A stretch of 64,000 bases of DNA from contig JAESUZ010000334.1 of the NCBI GenBank assembly GCA_017311185.1, forward strand, positions 769,501 to 833,500, given 5' to 3'. The notes beneath the pieces are model-generated. The model saw nothing but the letters and a program-made list of their open reading frames with translations. It was not told the DNA's origin and ran no database searches. Positions within the stretch are counted from its first letter, which is position 1; each line of letters begins with the position of its first letter. The position numbers and the translations under genes are program-made. Below, piece after piece: positions 38,701 to 50,700 of the stretch. Source of the stretch: Proteles cristata cristata. Taxonomy: Eukaryota > Chordata > Mammalia > Carnivora > Hyaenidae.

Positions 38701-41700
38701 GGAGTCACACTCGCTGCTTGTCCTTTGCCCCCTCATTCTTGCCGCATCTTCCATCCTGGTCTGTTAGGTTAAAAAAATGCTCTTTTTAAGTTTATGCATT
38801 TGTTTTGAGAGAAAGGGAGAGAGCACGAGTCGGGTAGGGCAGAGAGAGTCAGCACAGGCCGTGCGCTGCTTCTGTGCCGTGCACAGAGGAACAGCCCTGA
38901 ATTCTTGGCCCCCCTCTGGCGTGGCGCCTCCGGCTGCTTGGCGGCTGACTGTGTCCTGGTAAGAGCTGTGCCACCCGATGCGATGTTGCTAGAAAGTGGT
39001 GTCTGTAAAACGTGCCCCTAATTTGCTTTTCCGTGGCTTGCTGACCCAATTTGGGGCCTATTATCAGAGCTCAGGTTCCTCCCAGAAATTCTTAAAGACA
39101 GTTTTCTAGAAATCTGAGGCTATTCTTAGACAAAGCTTATGTGATTTGATGTTTAACAGTGTTGTCTAATTAAAATGAAGACCTTAAAAACCATTTGTGA
39201 ACTGAGGAAAGAGCCTTTCCTAGTGGGAAGAATATTTGAAAGATGTTCCCTCCGTCAGCAGTGCTTCAAACCCCCAGGAGCTCGCCGAGCTCTGCTGGCT
39301 CCTGATTGGAAAGCGGGTTTCATTCTGCTTTGGCCCCCGGCTCGAATTTCTTGGAGGCAGACAGTGAAATACGTTCCCAGGTATTGCTGCCCCTGGTAAC
39401 ATATAGCTTAATAAGGTGTGTCCTGTTCAGTTCACGTTGGACCTGCAGTGGGAAGGGACCCACCATACCCCGTCAGGAGGCATTATCCGGATCCTACCCA
39501 AACATAGACGTTTGGTGGCATCTAATTAAGAGTCAATCCATTTATTCTTTGGACAAGTACGTATTGAGTTCGCGTGTGTACAGGCAGCTGGGAGAGGCAT
39601 GGCACCGGTGACTCATCGTTTGATCGGAAAGGGCTTGAGCCATTTTTCTTACAAGTGTCATTTCCTGGCTGTTGGCCTTTCCTACCAGTTTTTTGCTGTT
39701 GCTGTAGATTCTTGTGTGGCATCCTTCTGCTGGATTCCACGGTTTTTCAGGCCACGCGCTGTCCACAGCACACCTCCAGGCCACGCGCTGTCCCACAGCA
39801 CGCCTCCAGGCCACGCGCTGTCCCACAGCACTTCCAGGCCACACGCTGTCCCACAGCACGCTCCGCCACGCGCTGTCCCACAGCACGCCTCCAGGCCACA
39901 CACTGTCCCACAGCACTTCCAGGCCACGCTGTCCCACAGCACGCTCCAGGCCACGTACTCTCACACACAGCACTTCAGGCCACACGCTGTCCCACAGCAC
40001 TTCCAGGCCACGCGCTGTCCCACAGCACGCTCCAGGCCACGCGCTGTCCCACAGCACGCCCTCCAGGCCACGCGCCGGTCCCACAGCACTTCAGGCCACG
40101 CGCCTGTCCCACAGCACTTGCGGGCCACGCGCTGTCCCACAGCACGCCCTCCAGGCCACGACTCTCAGCACTTCCAGGCCACGCTGTCCCACAGCACTTC
40201 CAGGCCACGCTGTCCCACAGCACGCTCCAGGCCACGCTGTCCCACAGCACGCTCCAGGCCACGCGCTGTCCCACAGCACTTCCAGGCCACACGCTGTCCC
40301 ACAGCACGCCTCCAGGCCACGTACTCTCACACAGCACTTCCAGGCCACACGCTGTCCCACAGCACTTCCAGGCCACGCGCTGTCCCACAGCACGCCTCCA
40401 GGCCACGCGCTGTCCCACAGCACGCCTCCAGGCCACGCGCTGTCCCACAGCACGCCTCCAGGCCACGCGCTGTCCCACAGCACGCCTCCAGGCCACGCGC
40501 TGTCCCACAGCACGCCTCCAGGCCACGCGCTGTCCCACAGCACGCCCAGGCCACGCGCTGTCCCACAGCACGCCTCCAGGCCACGCGCTGTCCCACAGCA
40601 CGCCTCCAGGCCACGCGCTGTCCCACAGCACGCCTCCAGGCCACGCGCTGTCCCACAGCACGCCTCCAGGCCACGCGCTGTCCCACAGCACGCCTCCAGG
40701 CCACATGTGCTCTGGGCCGGAGCTTGGGGTAGGGGGTTGTCTTAGCCTGGGGTTATTCCCTACCATTAAGAGCAGATTTTAAAGTCACAATTTATCTCTA
40801 GGGAAAAGGGTAATTTATCTCTCTAGGGAAAAGGGACAGCCGTGCATAGAGACTGGGTTGGATCAGATCAGCTTTCTCATCCCAAATGCCATTTTTAAGG
40901 TTTTTATTAGTACTAATTAAAGATCATTCTTGGTTTTTATTACAGTTTTACACATGTAGTTTTAAAAACTAAATATTTCTCTAGGGTTTGTTGGAATGGT
41001 GGCTCTCCCTCTGTCCTCTTCCTCCTCCCTCCCCCTCCCCCTTCTCCTCTTCCTCCTCCTTTTCCTCCCTCTCCCTCATTTTCTCCAGTCCTGAGACACT
41101 TTTGCCCTTTTAGCCAATTATTTTGGTGTTAAACTCTTAATACTGCCCATGGTGCTCCGGCTTGACTTTTAAGTGGCAGGCCAGTCATCATTCATCTTTT
41201 GATAACTTTCCCTCCCGATAAGTTCTCGTGCAACTTGGAACACTCAGCACCCAGCACTTATGGGGTCAGGACCACACGGGTGCTCTTCCCACCCCAGGCC
41301 GGGTCGGGAGGGAGTCCGTGTGATGTTTCCATCCAACCTCCATCTTCCCTGCGCTTTGTTTTGACTTCTTGTTTTTCTATGTAGTGGTCAGATCACTAGA
41401 TAGCCCTACTTAACTAGCGGTAAACTAGTTAGCCGGTTTGCTGGCTCTCTAAATCTCATCTCAGGCATTTATGTGAGTATCAATTTTTATGTTCATTTTT
41501 CTTTCCCTGACCGAGTTTCTTCTCCATGTGTCGGCGCAGCCCTGTCCTGGACCGGTCACCTCTGGGTACTGGCGCCCCTGGCGGCCTGGGGCGCACTCCA
41601 CCCTCCCCCCATGTTGGATACAGAACCCTCAATCTGTCGTTTTCTGAAGGACTATTATTTCCAACCCAGACACGCAGGCAGGCAGTGTAAGGGTGTGGAG

Positions 41701-44700
41701 CGAAGAGGTTTTTCAGACATGCATGTTCTGGACAACAACCACACATTACATTTATGTGCTTATTTTGCCCAGGAAATTCCTCAGGATTTTCTCCTTCAAG
41801 ATAAGGGAAGTCAGGCAAGGACGAGGGAGGCTGGAGGGAGTCCGCAGGACGGCTGAGTGATGCACCGGGGACTGTCTTCCCTGGGTCAGTCCAGCCCTAG
41901 TGCTGGCCACTGTGTGGGCCCTTTCAGTCCAGAAACAGGCCTGTCAGTTCCGGGGGGCGGGGGGCGGGGAGTGGCCTTCTTGGGCGGAAAAATTTAAGAG
42001 GTTTGTGCCTGCTGTGATCTCAGGTCATTTGTTCATATTTAAGAGCGAAAGATCTAAAACGCTGAATGGCAACTGAAGCGAGGGGACAGGACCCCACACG
42101 CGCTGTGATGACCCGGCCAAACTGTCGATTTGAGGCTCCTGATAGCACTGTCTTTGGGCCTTTTCTCCTGCCTGCAGGGTGCCGCCGGGCCCCTCGGATT
42201 CTGAGAACCATCGTCCCGAGGCTTGAGGGGCGGGGTGACATCAGTGTGCCAACCTCAGGATCCTGCTGTCCCAGCAGACCCCTCGTCTCCTCCAGGGAGG
42301 AGGCCTCTCCTTGCACGGTGGTGGGTGGCGAGGCCTGCCTTTCTTTCCAGAATCCCACCGCTCCTGTTTCCTTTTTTTGTCCTCTTCATCCTGGAGGGTT
42401 GTGTCTTTTTTTTTTTTTTTTAAGTATTTTATTCATTTTTGAGAGAGAGAGACAACTTGAGCAGGGGAGGGTCAAAGATAGAGGGAGATACAGAATCTGA
42501 AACAGGCTCCAGGCTCTGAGCTGGCTGTCAGCACAGAGCCCAATGCGGTGGGGCTTGAACCCAAGAACCGTGAGATCGTGACCCGAGCCGAAGTCGGACG
42601 CCTAACCGACTGAGCCACCCAGGCGCCCCAGGGTTGTGTCTTTTTAAATTTAAAGTCCGTTTTCTGTTGCTTTAATGGAGTTAGTTAACAGGGATTCGAA
42701 GGGGATCCTTACGTTCAGACCACTGTCTTTACCCAGAAGTGTGTGTCATAGCCACCACGGCATTGATGTCATAGCTCCCATAGCACTGAGGGAAGGCCGC
42801 CGCCCCTGGTGAGCCCTGCTCACCTGCCTCTGTCGCAGGGACCCGTCCCCTCTCTGCTTCCAGAGCACTTTCAGCTCTGCTTGGCATCGTGTGTGAGGTG
42901 CCTTGTAGCGTCCGGGCTTTTGTTTCCTTACTGTGTTGTTTTTCCTCCTTAGTTACCTTGGGATCAGGAACTAGATCTTATCTGTTTCTTCCTTGAGCCT
43001 AAATCTGTCCTGGAAACGATAGGGAAGACTTGTTGGGTATATCTTAAATATATCCTCAGTATGTCATAGAAGTTTAGGTTAAGGGTTTATCAGATTTCAG
43101 GTGCCTGCCAGAACAAACAGCCTGAGTTCCTCAGTGTCGCATGATTTGGCAGATTTTTGTGTAGCCGGATTGTAAATACCACACTCAGAAATCTGCGGCT
43201 TCCACCCACCACAAACAGGTCGGCCTGTTTCGCCCACATTCGGGCTGTTTACAAACCCTGTTCAGTAGGTCGAGTTATCTGGTTTCCAGGCCTATAGCAG
43301 ATAAGAAACAATAGGAGAGCCCTGAGTATAGAAGATTGTCTTCTGTTTGTGTGAACAGAAAAGTTTATAATACATTCTAGAAATCTTTCTGTTCAAAATG
43401 GTACAAATAAAAAGGAATTTAGTGCCCGCCCTGAGCTATTCAAATGGGTTTCAACAGCAGTTTTATTGTGCCAGTAGGTTTGCTGTACATCCTTTGTGAA
43501 CAGTTAAATGGCCTACGGAAAAAAAATTGCTGAGGCTATCCTATAAGAGATGGGAGTTTCTCTTCTGTTTCCAAATAACTCAGAGTCAGGAAGCTTCCAC
43601 CGGCAGCTCCCCACCGTGTTAATTCGTGTCTTCTTATTGCTGAAGATTTCCTTTCTCAGTTTTAGATGAAGTTGGACGTGTCACAAATTTAATTCAGTGT
43701 AGTAGCTCTGCCTAAACAGCTGTATTTCAAAACAGATTTCCTTGAAAAGTATTTTTTGTGAAAAAATGTTAACTAAAGAAAATTCTGTCCAGTGTATTGA
43801 GCATAAAGTTAAGCCAAAAAGGTTTATGCTTAGCTCATGTTGCATGACCAAGTAATACATACCATCTGAAATAGATTAATAGAATTTGTTTGCAAGTAGG
43901 CGATAAAACCAAGGGCACTTAGAAAGTTCTGGAAACTAGCTCTAAAGTTTTCTAGTAAAGTAATGCCTTACGGAACTTATCAATTTATAATTGACAGATA
44001 TTTTTAGGCCATCTCTCTGGTCAGATTTTATTCACCTCAGCTTTACTCCCACATTCTTTTTCTCCTAGAGCCTTCCGAATATTCTCACCGATGATCGATT
44101 TAAAGTTATGTTTGAGAATCCTGACTTCCAAGTAGACGAAGAGAGTGAAGAATTTAGGCTCTTGAATCCACTTGTTTCAAAAATTAGTGAAAAAAGGAAG
44201 AAGAAGCTAAGACTCTTGGAGCAACAAGAACTTCATGAAAAAGTAACGTGCTCCTTACCATGTTGTGTTTGCTGATGTTTCGTTAATAACGCAGTTTTCT
44301 GTGTGACTTGGAAGAGCCTTTCAGACACTTGAGGTGTAATTTGTTTGACCTTTGGCCGTAGACGTCGATCTTATTGAACAAAAGGCATTTTCCCCGATGT
44401 GAGCGCTGCCACGTATTCTAGAAGGCGAGAGTGGGTCACCAGAAAAGAACAGGTTGGGGTTTGGTGGGGAAAAGGAGCTGCTGCTTACTATTTTTATTTT
44501 CAGGAAGAGGAGGAAGAACCGGAAGGAAAGCCAAGTGATGCAGAAAGTTCTGAGAGTTCGGATGATGAAAAAGACTGGGTCGAAGAGGTCAGGAAGCAGC
44601 GCAGACTTCTCCTCCAGGAGGAAAAGGTGAAGCGGCGGGAGCGGCTCAGGGAGGACCAGCAGACCGTCCTTCAGCCCCAGTTTTATGAGATCAAAGCTGG

Positions 44701-47700
44701 CGAGGAATTCAGGAGCTTCAAAGATGCGGCCACAAAGCAGAAGCTGATGAAGTGAGTAACATGGCACTCGGTGGTGCCTCGGCCATGCCAGGGCCCAGCT
44801 TTTCCTGCTGCCCTGGGGATGATGATTTTCCTTTCGGAGTTAATGTGAGGCAAGCGTCACAGGGCTTGAGAGGAAAGACACTGGTCTTTATTGCCGTGAC
44901 TTTGAACAGCTTTCTGACTGTCAAACCCAGGGCATAGCCTTCCAGGTCCCGGCCCCTCCGGGTGCTGGCCACTCTGGTCCTGGCCCCTCCGGGTCCTGGC
45001 CAGCATACTGAGAACACTTGTCCACCATACAAGTCACCTTCTTTCATTGTTCTTGTTCTTTTCCCCTCTGTTTCCCCAGCCTACAAATAACCTATTTTAT
45101 TCTCTGCCCCACAGTTCAGTAGTTTTCTGTATAGTGGTCATTAAGAGGTAACAAATTCTTGCTCCCTTAACAAAAAATTATTCTTTTTTATTAGAATTTC
45201 AGTTACAGTTATCCCTCTCTCAGCTTACCTGATTACTGAAAAGGTCACTTGGACAATTTGCCAGAAATTTTAAGCCTTTTGCAAAAGAACTGAGAGATGA
45301 GCAAGAGTCGTATTCTAGAATAGTCAGCTACATGGAGACAAAGAGCATCAGGGTGGTTCCCAGGGGCTGAGGGAGGGGGGTGGGGAGAAATCACTTAACG
45401 AGGTACGGTTTCAGTCTGGAATGAGGAGGAAGTTCTGGAAATGGAGAGTGGTGACGGCCCAGCACCGTGCATATAGTTCACCATGATAAAAAAACGTCAA
45501 CCTTAAAAAAGTAGCCGTTGTTTGGACACTTTGAGCTGTAGGTATCTCAGTAAGGAACACGCCAGGCCCTCTGTTCCACATTGTGTACAAGCTGCGAGTA
45601 TGTCCGGCTCTGCTCCGAGGCTTCCCGGGCTGTGTAGTCATGTGTACGATGAGAAGGCCACGGGTGGTCGTGGTAGGTCATCTCGAAAGAAGACCCGAGA
45701 GGCGTGGGGAGCCCGAGGAGGTGGGGACCGGGCTGGTGCCAGCCCTGTGCCTGTCCTCCAGCTCCTGGCTTCCCGTCTGGAAAATGGTTTTTCAGATGCA
45801 GGAAGTAGGGAAAGGGTGGAGAGGACATCATAGCACAGGCTGAACTGTTTCTGGAATGGAGATCTGGCCAGTCACGTTTATCTCACTGGCTTCTAGCAGG
45901 CATCTGAGACTCCAGATGTTGAGTGAGTCCTTTAACTTAGAATCCGAGGGCGGCTCAGAATTCCGCTTCCAACGAACTAAAGATCTGTTGGTAAACAAAG
46001 AATCTAGGGGCTCCTGGGGGGCTCAGTCGGTTCTGACTTCAGCTCAGGTCATGATCTCACGGTGCATGGATTCGAGCCCTGTGTCGGGTTCTGTGCTGAC
46101 AGCTCAGAGCCTGGAGCTGCTTCAGATTCTTGTGTCTCCCTCTCTCTCTGACCCTCCCCGTCTCTCTCTCTCTCTCTGGGGAAAAAAAAAAAAAATTAAA
46201 AAAAAAAGAATCTAGTAATGAGGTTGATGTCTTTCGAAGATATTTTTACTGGCCTCACTTTTTTTATTTTTTTTATTACCTTCCTTGAGATACAAACTAT
46301 ATAACCTACAGTCCACCTACTTAAAGAGAACAGTACATCGGTCTCCAGTGTTATTGCTGAGCTGTGCAGCTAACCCCTCTGTTCAGTTTTAGAGCATTTT
46401 CATCTCCCAGATGGAGCCCCACGCCCTGATAGCATGCACTGCCTGCGGCCCACCCCGTCCCCAGGCAGCCGCTGTCTCCCCTCTGTCTCTGTGGCCGCCC
46501 CCTGCTCTGCCATTTCATATAAATGGGACCCTGCAAGATGTGGCAACTGTCTGGCTTCTTTTACTGAGCACAGCGTCTCCAGTGTTCATCCACGTGGTAG
46601 CAGCTGTCGGTACTTCCTCTGGTTTTACTGCCAAATAATATTCCGCCGTGTGGATAGGCCCGACCGTGCGTCGGTCACCCGTTCCCCGTCAGTGGACATT
46701 GGGTCGCTCCGCTCCACTTTTCCATTATAGGGAATAATGCTGTTATGAACGTTTGTGTAAACGATTTTACATGGACCTGTTTTCACTTCTGGCCGTGTTT
46801 CTAGGAGTGCGATTGCTGGTCACGTGGTGGCACCAAACTTAATCTTCAGAGAAGCCCCTTTGTCTCACATTCCCACCGGCTGTGCGCACAGCCTCGCCCT
46901 CTCTGTGCCCGTTGTTCTCAGAGGTCTACCTGGCGCCCTGCTCAGCCGCAGCAGGAGGACTGGTTGCTTGTAGGGATCTGATTCTGGGGACGGAGGTTCT
47001 TTGTTAGAGTGTCTGCTCATGTTGTCCTGCCCGGTTTACTTTGTTACCAAAGTTACTTTGTTACTTTCTGACTCAGTACCAGACCCAAGCAAGCACTCGG
47101 TGAGTGTTTGTGGACGGGGACCTTCCGTGCCGTGGCCACTTCAGGCGACGCCGTGAGTTACCCTTTCAAGGGCTGCTGAGAAAGAACCGTCCGTTGGCCG
47201 GGGAGACCCAGGGGCAGCGGTCTGCAGCGTAGGCCTGGTAACCTGGTGGTTTGGGGGCCGGAGCTTGACTAACTTCCTGACACTTCCTTCTGCCTGTGGC
47301 TTGGAGCAGGACGTTAATGTGAGAGACAAAAGAGACAGAATATTTAATGAATAAATAGTAGCCAAGTTAATACACTACAATTAAACATTTTTACTAAGTT
47401 TAACCTTTTTTTTTTTTTTTTTTTTTTTAGTAGAGAACTGTGTAAGTGACATTACTTCATGAGCTTAAAAGGAGAGTCCTGTAGCTGAAAGTAATAAGCC
47501 TTTGGTATGAACAGCCTGCAGCTGGCTGGGCTTTTTGGCACAGACCACTTACTGAGTTCTAGTTTTGACTGGAACGTTTTGGCAAATCCCAAACTTGCAA
47601 TATTTTAATATTCTTTAATGAAACATTGAACCACCATCCTTCAGAACACCAGAGTGAGTGCCTTCGATTTATCCTGTCAGCTAGCACGATGCAGTCAATA

Positions 47701-50700
47701 AAACACAGCATCAGAACTCAGTATATTATGTTCTTAATGCTCACTCGGACTTGCCCAGCGTTGAAACTTTTTCTCTGAAGGGAAAGTGAATCACGAACCC
47801 TAACTCCGTACCTGAGCGAGTCCTTTCCTTTGCTTGGCATAGTAACATGGCGTCACATAAATACACTCGTCTGTCAACACGCATTCATACGGCTCGCAGT
47901 GTGCCCTGCTTTGTGAGTTTATTCCTGTCCCTGCCAGCCTCTCCCGCCCGTTCGCCAGTCACACGTTTGTTGAGTGCTTGCCTGGCGTGAACGAAGTGCC
48001 ATCTGGGGCCGGGGGGTGGCGACACAGGTCCAGCTCGCATCCTGTAACCTTCGCCTTCCAGCCCATTCTCCGTGAGCCGCGGAGAGCCGTGGGGAGAGCA
48101 CACGAGAAAGGGGGTTAACTTTGGGAGATTTAAGGAAGTCTTCATAAGACGTCGTAGTGACCTCTTTCGAAAGGACAAAAAGACGGGCCCCCCCAGCAGG
48201 GCCGGGAGGAGGGTGTTCCGGCGGCGTGGCGTGGGGACCCGGCGAAGCGGGTGCAAGTGGGAGAAGCGCGTTCTGGTGCGGGAGGGTGAGCGGGGGGCAG
48301 CGCAGAGCCCCCGGCCCAAGCGCCGGGGAGCCAGGGACCACTGTTACACTAAGATTAACACCATCCAGTCTGTTTCCAAGCCCTCCGCCCAGTGATGTGG
48401 ATACTTAGGTATAACACAAGCCGTTCCGGTTTGTTGTCGAAAATAAAAATAAAAACTCGCAGGCATAGAAGGTCCCTCTTTCTCAGAAACTTAATGAAAG
48501 AGCGCAGTTGTGGGCAGAACGTGCGGGGAGTGAATGGGCCCCCGAGATCAGCTGACAGACCCTACAGCATCCAGGTCGGAAGGGATGGAGCCTGAACCGG
48601 GGGCAGCGAGGAGCCGCATTTCTCACAGACCGTCTCAGAAGGAGAGGGGACAGGCCGTGCGCCACAGTGTCTTGCGGGCACGGATTTAATGGCGAAAGAG
48701 AGGGGAATAGTCGGGTGACGTTGAACCATCTAGTAGCGTCACCGCCGAGATCAAGACTGCGGGAAGCAAACCAGGTTTAAGGCTGAAAGTACTGAGCTGG
48801 GTACCCGCCCGTTACGTGTGCAGCGCCCAGGCGTCCTCTGGCTAATGTTCAGCAGACAGTGGGAAGTGTGGGCGGTGGGCCGGAGACATGGGGCTGGGAT
48901 GCCAGCTCTCACGGTGTCCTCGAGAAAGACCGAGTATGTAGAGTCCATAAGGGTGACAGAAGGAGCCCCTTGGGAGCAACAGTACCTTTTTCTGGAGTCC
49001 GTGATAAAAACCATCCACCTCTCTTTAGAAAAGTACAGCTGCACGCAAAATGCTGCGTGCGCCTTGAGAGATGGCACCGATCACACCGGTAGCCAAGGGC
49101 TAAGAATTCCCATCTGGAGGACAGCAGAGGGGAAGGTAGGCAGTAAAAACTACTGAGTGGTTTTCAGAAATGTAGGAGGCAAACTGGATGGAGAGAGCCA
49201 GGCAGTCAGGAAAGGGCACCAAGGTTGTGGCGCGTGTCACATGGGGCAGTGGGGGCCCGCGAGCGGAGGAGGGTTTTAAAGGCCATTAGGGAGAGTATCT
49301 TGCTGGGACTCGATCCTCAGGCATCAGCCCAGGTGTCTGATTGCAATCAATGGATGAGTGAATGGAGATAATAAATATTGTGAACAGTTCATGTGGATGG
49401 TTCTTCCAGGAAGTTTGGCAGAAAAAGGAAGGAGTCAAAGCCAGTAACGCGATGGGAAAGGTTTTTTAGGCTCGAGGGACCGAATGTGTTAGTGGGTTGA
49501 CTGTGGCAAGTGAGCAGCGACACAGAGACGCAAGAACATGCAGAGCTGAGTTCAGTGAGCAGTCAGGAGAAGCGGCCAGGGTCCCCGTCAAGGAGGCAGC
49601 CTCAGAAAGGACAGGGGTCCATCCTCCGAGGCCCGGGGAGAGGCCAGCAGGTTGGGCGGCAATAATCACGATTGTGGGTAGAAAGTGGGGAGTTCGTTCA
49701 CGCTGCTGGCCCGGGCGGAGTCCGGAGTCCGGGCACATCGGCCTCCGTGATCCAGCCGTGCTGGGAGGGAGTTAGGGGGGGCCTGCAGGGGAGCTCCTAG
49801 AGCTCAGGCCGCCCCTCCCCTCCGGGGAGTACATGCCCCCTGCCAGGCGGCCCTTCAGTAGGAAAGTGTTCTTTGAAGCACCCAGCCTGTGGTCTGTCTT
49901 GGAAATTCAAAGGTTTCAAAGACATTTCCTGCCTGGGAGGAATTCACCTTGTTCACCAGGTGCTCTCAGTGGCGGGAAGCCGCTTACCACACCTCTGACT
50001 TTCTCCGCTTTGTGGAAGGACTTCAGCTCATTTCCCTGCTGCTGCCGCAGGAGCTGAAGGAGTTGAAGGAACACGGTCTTTTAATACAAAGCAGTTTTTA
50101 AATCCAGTTTTGAAAACGATTTCATTCCAGAGTTGCACTGGTACAAAGAATCTTTTATTACTCAGCTTGATTCGCACACAAGTGATGTATAAGCACGTTT
50201 CATTGTAATACTTAAAAAGAGTGTAGAATAAAAGGTGAGTCTCCCTCTGACCCCCGCACTCCCTCCCGGAGGTGACTGCTGCGTGTCTGTCGCGAATTCA
50301 GCCACTTAGCTTGTGCCGTGTTAGCTCTTCTTTCCTGGACGTGCACAGGCCCTGCCAGTCATACGGTGGCTCAACTTCTCTCTTCATGCAGCAGGAAGTT
50401 TTGAAAATGTTTCTTTGTGGGTGCGCATAGGCCTGCCTCGAGCCGCATCAGTCTTCCTGAAGTGGACGGGCCATCACGTGTGCGACAGTCCCAGATTCGG
50501 GGTGCTTCGGGTGGTCCTGGTTTTCCTCTTCCTTTTTTCACGGTCATAAATATATACAGGTGCGTGGGGGTTCCTTTACAGACTGCATGACGTAGTCATG
50601 GAACTTGCTGGGTCCCGAGGGGCATGCGGTAGGTACGGCCACACTGCCCTCAACCAAGGCTTGGAGCTCTTGCACCAGAGTTTCCCCACGCTTGTGACAA

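Larger units (their letters stand above)
37604..44068 (+). other. NOL10 intron between exons E and F
   Basis: The phase-0 intron holds a LINE-like remnant (37735-38075), a degraded SINE, the 30-bp-unit minisatellite (39748-40704), a 64-nt pure pyrimidine run (41014-41077) and a young minus-strand SINE. 38130-38780, 38970-39740, 41080-42395 and 42646-44068 contain no repeat I can name. 43000-44000 is notably AT-rich and repeat-free. Confidence 0.75.

Noticed and set aside
39748..40704. CRISPR-like regular repeats
   Set aside because: Units are directly adjacent with no unique spacers, in a mammalian intron. It is a minisatellite.
39574..40782. Long open frames (up to about 400 codons) on both strands
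   Set aside because: They arise from the 30-bp minisatellite, which has no stops in any frame. Repeat-only Pro/His/Arg/Ala peptides, no splice or start context, and open in all frames alike.
47406..47430. Ideal-looking splice acceptor (23 T then ag)
   Set aside because: No downstream open segment with a donor matches NOL10, whose coding continues seamlessly from exon G to exon H without it.
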